Assembly: GCA_040954595.2 (NCBI GenBank)
Contig: CM082587.2
Location: 11,842,001-11,906,000 of the forward strand
Length of the DNA stretch: 64,000 nucleotides
Reading direction: 5' to 3'
DNA from: Balanoglossus misakiensis
Taxonomy: Eukaryota > Hemichordata
Shown: piece after piece, positions 13,247 to 20,451 of the stretch
Numbering within the stretch: the first letter of the stretch is position 1
How the letters are laid out: every line of letters begins with the position of its first letter
Program-made: the position numbers and the translations under genes
Notes under the pieces: generated by a model
Told to the model about the DNA's origin: nothing
The model's database searches: none
Seen by the model: the letters and a program-made list of their open reading frames with translations, nothing else

Positions 13247-14148
13247 AAAGTTCCATGTGCATTCCTGGCCCTGGTTTTATTTATGTTTACAGACAATATT
13301 GCATTTTTGTACAAGTATTTTAATCAACTATAAATTTTGAATGTGTCATTTACCTGAACCGGTCATGTTGACCAGAATGATACATTTCTGCCTTCACTCA
13401 CCCTATAAATATGTGATTGAGACATAGGTCATTTGCATAAGCTAACATACCAGAAAGTAAGCATATCTGTTGTTTTCCCTGTGTCACTGCCATCAAAGTA
13501 AAAATTAGACGTTGTGTAGAGCAAACTCCAATTTTTTGTTCTCAATAAACATGGATGAATTACATAGAATGTGTTTGTTGTTTACAGTCTTTAAATGACA
13601 CATTAGATTATGCACTTTACAAAACGTTTCTGAGAAACAAGTGACTAACTAGTTTCTTTCCACTGTGGCCAACGTGGTTCACTGTTTGTGTCAGAATCTC
13701 TCTGTTTTGCAAGGATTTTGAAATCATAGTGGTGACATGCATAGTGAAAATCAGCTACTTTCAAATGTCCGTCATGTTCATGCTGTAATTGAATTTTCAA
13801 AGCTGGGCTGGCGTGTTTTTTCTTATTTACATAAGTATCACACTTTATACATGTATCTTCATGGGGTTTTCTGAGTCCCGTATTTAGGTCCTCTCTCACA
13901 ATTTTACGAAATATCGTATAACTGACAGTTGTTCTTCCCAGAAGAGATTGGTTGGTTATGAACTCTCGGTGTAACTGCGATATACTGTGGTCCGGCGCCA
14001 GGTACGGTTTAAATCGAGGATTCCTGCAGTAGTGAGATTCTACAATTCTGTGCCTGCGTACGTGTTCAGTGATATCAGTCAGCAAATTTGGATTGAGTTT
14101 CCGACGATGCCCTTTGTGTCGGCCCCTTGCATCTGGCATCAGACCAGT
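13247..14148. repeat. 902-bp tandem duplication, copy 2
   Basis: This copy opens with AAAGTTCCATGTGCATTCC. The AGTAAAGTTCC scrap belongs to the satellite, so the duplicated segment already included the satellite/transposase junction. This copy is continuous with the intact N-terminal half gene. Confidence 0.93.
13276..13281 (-). promoter_or_regulatory. Candidate poly(A) signal for the minus-strand transposase half
   Basis: AATAAA on the minus strand (TTTATT on plus), 364 bp beyond the stop at 13645. A duplicate lies 902 bp further down. No nearer AATAAA was seen on this strand. Confidence 0.35.
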
Positions 14149-14601
14149 TGAACAGTGCATCATTTTGCTTAGAACGGTTCTAGTCCGCCTCTCACTAATG
14201 CCAAATAATTTCAGGAATGCATTTTTGCAGACAGTAACCGTTTCACCGCCTTCATTCACCAGGTGATAACGAACCGATTTCTTGTGTGACTTCATCTGTA
14301 TATCCATCAGTTTGTAGAGCATCAAGTTCTGTTCATTATACACGCGACCATCAAAATATTTTCTCGTGGTGCCTAAAACATGCGTACTCCCAAGCTTCCG
14401 CAGACAATTCCCTTGAACGCAGGCGCATTCCAAGGAAAGACTGTCAATATCTGGAAAAGGGCGATTTTTCCTTGGTTTTTGTCTCGGACACGTCTTTTTA
14501 GAATTCCTACGTGGCTTGTTGGCTCGAGCTGACAGTTCGGTTCTGCGTTGCTGCCACACAGGAATGGGTTCCCACGCATAAGCAACTCCCCGGCAGGCCA
14601 T
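13645..14601 (-). CDS. DDE-type transposase, N-terminal (DNA-binding) half
   Basis: 318 residues from the ATG at 14601, whose context GACCATGGC is a strong eukaryotic start; a GTG-led frame opens two codons earlier. The N-terminus is basic (residues 17-47, rich in Arg/Lys). A CxC...C group follows at 59-66, and an HTH-like segment at about 125-146 (CKNAFLKLFGISERRTRTVL). Then come ESHYCR at 188-193 and KPHEDTCIKC at 245-254 with a His-rich stretch (275-291) that could complete a zinc site. From memory of the family, this order is the front part of a widespread uncharacterised animal transposase-like protein whose RNase H-like catalytic part normally follows in the same chain. Here the chain stops at 318, and the catalytic part lies on the other strand 171 bp upstream of this start. 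The last codons run into CTA-GTTAGT, a possible splice donor. Superfamily assignment is uncertain; a Sola-like origin is possible. Confidence 0.7.
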   Translation of the reverse strand: MACRGVAYAWEPIPVWQQRRTELSARANKPRRNSKKTCPRQKPRKNRPFPDIDSLSLECACVQGNCLRKLGSTHVLGTTRKYFDGRVYNEQNLMLYKLMDIQMKSHKKSVRYHLVNEGGETVTVCKNAFLKLFGISERRTRTVLSKMMHCSTGLMPDARGRHKGHRRKLNPNLLTDITEHVRRHRIVESHYCRNPRFKPYLAPDHSISQLHREFITNQSLLGRTTVSYTIFRKIVREDLNTGLRKPHEDTCIKCDTYVNKKKHASPALKIQLQHEHDGHLKVADFHYACHHYDFKILAKQRDSDTNSEPRWPQWKETS

Positions 14602-14652
14602 GGTCACAGCTGAAGTATTTGTTCAAGTACTGACTGACTAAACGCGGCATGG

Positions 14653-14677
14653 AACAAACGAACGAACGAACGAACGA
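14653..14677. repeat. (AACG)n microsatellite between head-to-head transposase halves
   Basis: About five AACG copies lie in the 171-bp gap between the two divergent start codons. No TATA box was seen there. The right part of the gap (14735-14769) has a pyrimidine-rich run ending in GCTGTCAG, which resembles a splice acceptor just before the plus-strand start. Confidence 0.85.
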
Positions 14678-14772
14678 CTTCACGTTCGGAAAAAAAATCG
14701 TTGCGAGCTGTTGGGTGCCTCTATAGTTGTCGGCAACCGTTCTTTTTTATTGCTAAACAATGCTGTCAGAGC

Positions 14773-15786
14773 ATGGAAGGTGTGGTGGAAAACGAACAGA
14801 GGTTTTGTACGACCAACGATTGGATGGTGCTACATATGGACTTCCACAAGTCATTGCCGGTTCCTAAACTCAGCTCTGAAGACTTTTACTTTAAATCGAA
14901 ATTGCAAATGAAGCTCCTTGGAATTTACAACGGGACAACGGAAAAGATGCATTGTTATGTATGGACAGAGCTCGATAGCAGAAAGTCTCCCGATGAAGTT
15001 ATTACCTGTCTAAATCACTTTTTTTATAACTCGGGTGTGACCAGCAGACATGCAGTTATTTACAGCGACAACTGCCGTGCCGAATTCAAGTGTGGGAAGT
15101 TAATGTTTTACTATGACTATCTGTTACGAAAGGGCGTGTTTCGACGAATTGACTATAAAACTCTTGTGGCTGGACACACGTACTCCACCTGTGACCGAGT
15201 TTTTGCGTCCATTGAAAGGCATGCAAGTCGTTTCCAGAGTATAGAGACACCTCACGATTGGACATCTGTGATTCGAGGATCTTCTCTGAATGGGAACATT
15301 GGAGTTACGGAGATGACTCACAGAGACTTTTTCAATTATTCTGATTTCCTGAAAAATGAGTACGTTGTGCGTTATGCAGATACAAACAATGTAACTTTTT
15401 ACTACCAAGCCATGCACTATTTTAATTTTGGAGAAGGAGAAAGGCTTGATACCGACGGCAACCTCAGAACATTTAGTCATGCAGATAAAGTTTGGGTGAG
15501 AACATCTCTAGATCCAAGCGAGACCCCGATTGTAGTCGACTTTAGAAAGAAGAAGCAGAACCGGCGTTTACAAGATTGTACGCTGAACAAACTTTATCAG
15601 GAACGTCGACCACTGGCGAGCAAAGTTTGGCGGGATCTTCAGAGTTTAGCCAAAAATTACCTGTCTCCGGAGGCAATAGAATTTTATAGGAATCTACCGC
15701 TTCAGGAGAGTAGTGGCACCTCTGCAGACCCGTACGCCTTTCATGATGATGACGACGACGATGATGATGATATGGGCGGTGGTTGA
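14773..15786 (+). CDS. DDE-type transposase, catalytic half
   Basis: 337 residues from the first in-frame ATG at 14773; the frame is open 24 codons further up, but only from a TTG. It shows the RNase H-like pattern of the family: HMD (Asp23) on the first strand, YSDNC (Asp99) on the fourth, then H-x4-CDRVFASIE (Asp141, Glu148). Asp23 and Asp99 plus either Asp141 or Glu148 are the likely metal ligands. The C-terminus ends in a run of nine Asp. In relatives this segment follows the ESHYCR/CxxC part within one protein; here that part is encoded head to head on the minus strand. The acceptor-like sequence just upstream suggests this was once a downstream exon. The frame is uninterrupted, so the half may still be expressed, but whether two separate halves can work together is unknown. 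Confidence 0.75.
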   Translation: MEGVVENEQRFCTTNDWMVLHMDFHKSLPVPKLSSEDFYFKSKLQMKLLGIYNGTTEKMHCYVWTELDSRKSPDEVITCLNHFFYNSGVTSRHAVIYSDNCRAEFKCGKLMFYYDYLLRKGVFRRIDYKTLVAGHTYSTCDRVFASIERHASRFQSIETPHDWTSVIRGSSLNGNIGVTEMTHRDFFNYSDFLKNEYVVRYADTNNVTFYYQAMHYFNFGEGERLDTDGNLRTFSHADKVWVRTSLDPSETPIVVDFRKKKQNRRLQDCTLNKLYQERRPLASKVWRDLQSLAKNYLSPEAIEFYRNLPLQESSGTSADPYAFHDDDDDDDDDMGGG

Positions 15787-15886
15787 ACAAACTGTCCTTT
15801 TCATGACGACAGTGATTTTGGATATTTGATGTGCGTGCACAGTTTATATGTAATATTTTCACACGAACGAGTTTTGACTGAATTTG

Positions 15887-15892
15887 ATTAAA
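15887..15892 (+). promoter_or_regulatory. Candidate poly(A) signal for the catalytic-half gene
   Basis: ATTAAA, the common variant of the poly(A) hexamer, 101 bp after the stop codon. Confidence 0.5.
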
Positions 15893-15944
15893 GAATGTAC
15901 TCGATAATTAACAAATGTGCTGAATCGTGGTTATTATGTTGTTA

Positions 15945-15973
15945 ATTTTTGTTTGTTTGTTTGTTTGTTTGTA
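15945..15973. repeat. (TTTG)n microsatellite
   Basis: Six or so TTTG copies between the catalytic-half gene and the SET gene promoter. Confidence 0.85.
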
Positions 15974-16104
15974 AACAATTTCCGTTCATTCAACTGGCTA
16001 CAAAGTTGGATTTTTGTACTGGGAAGCGATAAACTCGCACATCAAAACCGGGGAGACTCGATCATTTTTCCCTGCAGGTAGCCTGAAAAGCACCCGGGCA
16101 GAGA

Positions 16105-16178
16105 TTACGTCATATATGGTCCACTTTAATACGAAATTATGCAAATGTGACATTTCACGGAAACGGCGTATATAAAAG
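16105..16178 (+). promoter_or_regulatory. Core promoter of the SET gene: CRE-like, octamer and TATA
   Basis: TTACGTCA (CRE/ATF-like) at 16105-16112, an exact octamer ATGCAAAT at 16139-16146, and TATATAAAAG at 16169-16178 stand in order with usual spacing. Transcription would start near 16200, leaving a 5' leader of about 70 bases before the ATG at 16270. Known biology: octamer plus TATA is typical of H2B histone and snRNA-type promoters. No experimental start is known here. Confidence 0.6.
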
Positions 16179-16269
16179 CGACCCTGGGCTATTGTTCGGA
16201 ATGCGTCATCGACGAGAGAGTGACTGATAATTCTTCTACCTCGAGTCAACCATTCTGTATATACTGAAC

Positions 16270-17596
16270 ATGGCTAGCTGGCGCAGGAAGAGACAAGGCA
16301 ATGTGCGGTCTGTAATCAACGAACGGCACCGCTCAGTTCAGTGTCCCTTTCTTCAAAAGTGGATCGGTGAGCAATTGGTATTTTCAGGTCGTTCAGAGGA
16401 TGAAGTCCAGTCCAGTACTGTATTTGAGAGCTACAAATGTTGGGTTGAAAACTATTCGTCGGCGGACAATCAAGTAATGATTATGGTTACTAAAGCTCGA
16501 TTTTTCAAGGTGAGAATGATCGCATTTTTCTTCCCCCCCCCCCTCCCTCCCCCAAGGGACTCGTTTTCTGTCTCTTTTAAACCTGTAACTTAACGAAAAG
16601 GAAGTTTTTCACATATCTCTTTGTTGACACTATAGCAATTTGGAGCGCGGATGCTTCAAGAGAATAGCGTTACCAAATCAAAGTCGGCCGGGGTTAATAT
16701 TTATAGAGGTGTTCGTCTGAAAGCTGGTTCGCGAAGAATCTCAACGGGGAAACCTGAGCACAGTGTACTTCAGACCAGGGCAAGGGCATTTCTTGATGAC
16801 GCCAGCGTGACCGTTCCGATCGAGGTAAGAATGGTGTTTTGTTTGGACTAGGACAATAGAACGTTGCAATGAGTGTGTCAATGGGTGTCCAAGTGCAAAC
16901 GTGGTCGGCTTCTGTCCACAAATGCCATTAATTTTAGGCAGGATTTATAAAATTGTCAATGAAGAATACAAAAATGAAAAACAATAGTTAATAGCAAACG
17001 GGTAGGATTGCAAGGGCTTGTAAAACGGTACACACTGTACCAGGAAGTTTGCAACACTAATGAAGAATGTATATGATATATTTAGGTGAGAACTGTTCGC
17101 GATCGCCGGGACGCAGGACGGTGCGCGTTTTCGACGAGGGATCTTCAAGCCTGGAACGTCGTCTGCGAATACCGGGGCACGGTTATTAGCGTTGAAGAAG
17201 CTAGTCGGCGTGATGAACTTTACAGGGCAGAGGGGAAACGACCACGCATGTTTCATCTCTACATTGGAAAGAGACACGTTGTGTGAGTGTATCACTTAGT
17301 CGAATATATGGTCATATATTGCAAAGCATCTGTCGAAATAGAAAACGTAATATTGTCTATATTTTCCTCATTAACGCAGCATTGACGGATACGATGTCCC
17401 AGCCGGTGAAGAAAATTTAGCGGGCCTAATAAATCACAGTCAGCAGAACGCCAACTTGGTACCGGTTCGGATCGGAGAGCGCCTGGTTTTCTTTGCAACC
17501 AGGAATCTTTGTCAGGGAGTAGAGCTTTTGTATGATTACGGTGACGGGGGTGAAGAGGATTTCTTCAGTGGTTCTCAAACTTTTCCTGAAAATTAA
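16270..17596 (+). CDS. KMT5A-like SET-domain methyltransferase with primase-type winged helix (four exons)
   Basis: Proposed exons are 16270-16509, 16636-16824, 17086-17282 and 17380-17596. All introns are GT-AG (AAG/GTGAGA, GAG/GTAAGA, GT/GTGAGT donors), phases 0, 0 and 2, and together they give an unbroken 280-residue protein. Residues about 50-110 (ESYKCWVE ... RFFKQFGARML ... IYRGVRLK) resemble the winged-helix DNA-binding segment found at the end of D5/P4-type primase-helicases. Residues about 144-265 are a SET domain: GRCAFSTRDL, VVCEYRGTVIS, LINHS (Asn227-His228, the AdoMet-binding strand) and ELLYDYGD (Tyr262 in the catalytic position). The YDYGD ending and overall order are closest to KMT5A/Set8, which methylates histone H4 Lys20. 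No pre-SET cysteines are present. Intron 1 holds a C-rich tract near 16533. The fusion suggests a DNA-targeted methyltransferase carried by a mobile element. Substrate is unknown; the SET call is firm, the winged helix moderate. Confidence 0.8.
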
Positions 17597-18371
17597 GGCA
17601 TTAACACATCAACGCTTCGGGATGTCGTAACGGCGGCAAGGCGGGGGGGGGGGGGGGGGGGCGTGAAAATGTTTGTATCAGGAACAAAATTCCCGTGCAA
17701 ATCACCTTGATCCGGGTGGGTGGACTATTCGCGACAAATGTTGAAATCATACAAAGCATTTTACTTAATTAACCCATTTTTTTCATTTATTTGTTTACAG
17801 TTTACAACGTCATAGAGAAGTTGAACTAGAGACTGGATCAGCGTGGGTGACACCATAGTACACCAATGTTTTCTTCAGTTTGATTCAATTGTAATTTAAA
17901 ACTGAGATTGCCTAACGCTTTCCCAGATTTTTTTAACCACTGAGAAACTGTGGGTTTTTTTCTGGGTTTTGGTGCGAGGTGATCTCAGTCAGTGGTGTTA
18001 ATTTAATTAATCATTTTCTTTTCCTATTTACGTCGACTGAAATGTATTTTGATAGGTGATAGTCATACCATAAAAAAATCTTACGGCGCGACTGCCAAAA
18101 TGTACATTTATTTGTCCGTTCCAAGTTATTTTGTGTATGTGTGATGGGTGCCGGTGACTGTGCAGGGTTGATTTCCCTAGAGCGACTGTTATATTCGTTT
18201 TCCAACGATGATGAATTTACATGTTATTTGCTTGGCATTTTGACGCAGAGACACTTCTGAAAACACAAACCTATTAATTATGCCACGGGTGTAAATTGAT
18301 CACATTAAAAGAGGCTTTAGACGTTTGCCGCGAGCTCCTGGTGGGCAGAATCTTGTCAGCCCAAATTTGAC
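17597..18371. other. Non-coding stretch after the SET gene
   Basis: No gene is supported. It contains a G19 tract (17643-17661) and an acceptor-like TTTATTTGTTTACAG ending at 17800, which could belong to a 3' UTR intron of the SET gene. No AATAAA was found close to the SET stop codon. Confidence 0.5.
17643..17661. repeat. G19 homopolymer
   Basis: Nineteen consecutive G 47 bp after the SET gene stop codon. Tract length is likely error-prone in sequencing. Confidence 0.9.
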
Positions 18372-18389
18372 TATAAGTACATAGCCAAT
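18372..18389 (+). promoter_or_regulatory. Weak promoter candidate of the nuclease gene
   Basis: TATAAGTA at 18372-18379 and CCAAT at 18385-18389 lie about 115-130 bp upstream of the nuclease ATG. CCAAT after TATA is the reverse of the usual order, so this is tentative. Confidence 0.25.
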
Positions 18390-18503
18390 GATGTGACGCT
18401 CTCCCACATCCTTCGCCGCGCCTTTTCGCTGATTTACAGCATCTTGCGTAAACACTGTCATTTGATCTTGCTTGGCAGAAGTCAACTTGCTCTATACTAC
18501 ATT

Positions 18504-18869
18504 ATGGCGGCCAAGCTCAACTGCATATCAGATAATGCCAAGGAGCGTTTGAGAGGCATCCTCGCCAGAAGGAGTCGCGTTTCCGGTGACTGTGTGCTCT
18601 GGACGGGTGCAGCTTGTCGAAACGGCTATGGCTCTATTACGTTCAGAGATGAGAACACTCTAACCGCCTATGTCCATCACATTGCACTCCTAATTAACGG
18701 AGTGCAATTGGTGGGCAGGCGGTTAGAGTGTTCTCATCTTTGCAACGAAAAGCTATGCATCCGCCCAGAGCACATTGTCCAGGAAACGCGACTCCTAAAC
18801 ATTTCACGAAAGACGTGCTTTAAATCCCCAAAAGGGGAGTGTCACCACGATCCCAGGTGCCTAAGGTGA
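18504..18869 (+). CDS. His-Cys box (I-PpoI-like) His-Me finger nuclease
   Basis: The start is the ATG at 18504 (A at -3, G at +4); 121 residues to the TGA at 18867. Family landmarks appear in order: CVLWTG (Cys30), GYGSI (41-45), CSHLC with His78 as general base, Cys80, Cys85 and His90 completing the first zinc site with Cys30, Asn99 as the metal ligand, then Cys105, Cys113, His115 and Cys119 as the second zinc site. These line up one for one with the known ligands and catalytic residues of I-PpoI, so the nuclease looks intact; I-PpoI itself is about 160 residues. The end overlaps a strong donor (AAG/GTGAGT at 18863-18871). Splicing to the acceptor at 19784 (TTTCTTCACCCAG) would add ten residues and stop at 19815. 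Homologues are mobile homing nucleases in protists, and similar domains occur in animal and giant-virus genomes. Cleavage target is unknown. Confidence 0.82.
   Translation: MAAKLNCISDNAKERLRGILARRSRVSGDCVLWTGAACRNGYGSITFRDENTLTAYVHHIALLINGVQLVGRRLECSHLCNEKLCIRPEHIVQETRLLNISRKTCFKSPKGECHHDPRCLR
18648..18738. repeat. Nested perfect inverted repeat inside the nuclease gene
   Basis: The outer arms 18648-18669 and 18717-18738 are perfect 22-bp reverse complements. The inner arms ATTGCACTCC (18681-18690) and GGAGTGCAAT (18699-18708) are perfect 10-bp reverse complements around an 8-base loop. Both lie within coding sequence, the right outer arm covering the codons of the CSH active-site motif. Confidence 0.95.
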
Positions 18870-19282
18870 GTAATCCTCTTCTCATTTGATATGTATTGTG
18901 TGACCCTGCAGTTGAAACGCTTTCATCAATAATTTGCGGCGCGTGGGTAATCTCGGTGTTATTGACAATGCAGCCGGCCCAAACATTTTTAAATTAACAC
19001 TGTTTCTGACTGTATTAACGAAATGTCCAATTTGCAAGTAGCCTATAGACAACCCTTTTGAATGAGTTTTGTCTCGTTGAGATTTTATACATAAGGAACA
19101 ATCTAGATTTATTTTAGAAGACACTGTTCTTTTAAAACAGCTAGCATAATACAGCTAAATTTCGGAATTTCCGGACAATTTTCGGAATTCCTTTTAAATT
19201 TGAGAAATTTTTCATCAGATATAAGTGTTACTATTTATTGGACATGTTTTTATCATTGTTTACTTTTTAAGGTCATTCTCAT

Positions 19283-19308
19283 CCCCCCCCCCCCCCCCCA
19301 AAAAAAAA
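19283..19308. repeat. C17-A9 homopolymer pair
   Basis: Seventeen C followed directly by nine A. Low-complexity tract, length uncertain. Confidence 0.9.
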
Positions 19309-19397
19309 GCCGCTTTAGGCTTCATGTTCAGTAAAAAATCTGGAAAGTTCAGCTGAATTTTACACTGATCACACATTTTTGGGAAGGTCTGGCGCAA

Positions 19398-19403
19398 AAT
19401 AAA
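19398..19403 (+). promoter_or_regulatory. Candidate poly(A) signal downstream of the nuclease
   Basis: AATAAA about 530 bp after the unspliced stop codon. It is the first such hexamer I saw on this strand after the gene. Confidence 0.3.
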
Positions 19404-19853
19404 GGATGACAAATGTAAATCTAATGTCACATTTGTAAACCTCTAAGTATTGTACACTCATTCTATTAAGTATATGCAAATAGTACGGATAATTTTTTCG
19501 GAATGTGGAATTCCGAAATTAGTTCGGAACGTGTTAGCAGTGAAGAGATCACCACTGAGGGTTGGAAGGCCTTGCCAGAAATTAACGCGTAAAGTACGCC
19601 CTCACAGGCCATGTAAACAAGGTCAAATAAGGCCGTCTGGCAAACGAATGATTAATTCAACGCGCCATTTGAGCCGAGCTGAGTTGGTCTGAGTTGCGTA
19701 TCACACAGACTTAGGCTGAATGTCAGTGGAGTAACCAGTCCGTTTTAGATTTACCAATGATGTGAATTTAATTTCTTCACCCAGAAAAACAGAACACAAC
19801 TTGTCTGCAACATGATGCTGGAGGTGACACATGACAGAGAAGTGGATCCGCGT

Positions 19854-20188
19854 TGTCAACACAGATGCCAGCATTCAAAAGGGGAGTGCCACCTGCTAAA
19901 ATCAACTCATCTGCTGTTGGCCCATTTTACCTGTGGCAACTGTTCAGAGGAGACAACGTTTATTCCGTGCAAGCCAACACGCAATGTTGGGGTCTACCTG
20001 TCAACACAGATGCAAGCATTCATGTGAGTGAGTATCAGGACTGACCTTGTTTTGCTGAATAATTCATAATGCCTATTTTAGAATTCTTAGAGGCATTTGG
20101 AGTTCATTGCCTGGTCAACCAAACTACACCCCTTAACAGCTGAAACAAAATGCGTATTGTGTTCATTCATTCATTGCTTCAATATATA
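19854..20188 (+). repeat. Diverged single-copy relative of the satellite unit, lacking the MITE
   Basis: The segment aligns through a whole short-type unit. CACCTG-TAAAAT-AACTCATCTGCTG is shared with two changes, then CAGATGC-AGCATTCAT and GTGAGTGAG, then GCCTATT-TAGAATTCTTA and CATTTGGAG, and finally TTCATTCATTCATTGC before TCAATATAT. There is no 175-bp insert at the TAGAATTCTTA point. Inside it, TGTCAACACAGATGC-AGCATTCA occurs twice (19854-19877 and 19999-20022, one mismatch, 145 bp apart), an incipient tandem duplication. It is far more diverged than any array unit. An open frame (19812-20027) with KGECH and CGNC crosses it, but no known product was recognised. It may be the progenitor of the array or an old edge copy. 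Confidence 0.75.
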
Positions 20189-20451
20189 TAGGCAACATGA
20201 GTATCAAGTAGCACTATTTGTTTACGATTGTATTCATGAAAACTTCCCACTAACAATTCCACAGTTAATATTGAACACATTTATCCAACAAGGTCAAAAG
20301 AAAAAGGGAATCTTCTGGTTCCAAAATACGCCACAAATGTGGGTCAACATACAGTGAAATATTATGGTGCTCAAATATGCAACATATCAAATCTGTCTCA
20401 TCAAAGTCATGCTTTAAAAAAGAATTGAAAAGGTATTATTTATCCATTTGA
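20189..20451 (+). pseudogene. Non-LTR retrotransposon (LINE) 3' end fragment, frameshifted
   Basis: Three frames in succession carry the typical C-terminal end of a LINE reverse-transcriptase ORF. First comes a YQVALFVYDCIHENFP-like piece, then VKYYGAQICNISNLS in another frame, then FKKELKRYYLS and a stop in the third. The motif order matches the usual ALF-Y...P, ...Y-G-IWN... and FKK-LK-YLLS series. All upstream RT and endonuclease parts are missing, as in 5'-truncated insertions. It starts where the diverged satellite-like unit breaks off (TCAATATAT), so it may have inserted into it. Bases 20452-20502, up to the right array, may be its 3' UTR; nothing else is seen there. Confidence 0.6.

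Larger units (their letters stand above)
19155..19522. repeat. Segment bounded by short inverted repeats, possible small MITE
   Basis: CTAAATTTCGGAATTTCC at 19155-19172 is matched by the reverse complement of GGAATTCCGAAATTAG at 19507-19522, with two single-base gaps. Each end has a second TTTTCGGAAT copy nearby, and the right end folds on itself (TTTCGGAAT ... ATTCCGAAA, 19496-19518). No convincing target duplication was found. Confidence 0.35.
18870..19784. other. Non-coding stretch after the nuclease exon
   Basis: Possibly an intron of the nuclease gene, because it is bounded by a GTGAGT donor and a pyrimidine-rich CAG acceptor. It is AT-rich and holds the inverted-repeat-bounded segment at 19155-19522. 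No other gene is supported. Confidence 0.45.

Noticed and set aside
13085-13333. Plus-strand 82-residue frame across the 902-bp junction
   Set aside because: It is antisense to the transposase fragment and created by the duplication joint.
15542-15862. Minus-strand His-rich 106-residue frame
   Set aside because: It is a shadow of the poly-Asp tail region of the catalytic-half gene.
16945-17295. Minus-strand 116-residue frame
   Set aside because: It is antisense to SET gene intron 2 and exon 3; no domain recognised.
18882-19692. Short frames at 18882-19124 (minus) and 19450-19692 (plus)
   Set aside because: AT-rich low-complexity surroundings, no domain, no start or splice context.
19999-20092. 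Satellite unit as an old exon/intron pair (GTGAGTGAG donor, TATTTTAG acceptor in the diverged copy)
   Set aside because: In array units the donor-like site reads GCGAGTGAG, lacking GT, and no coding homology supports exons.
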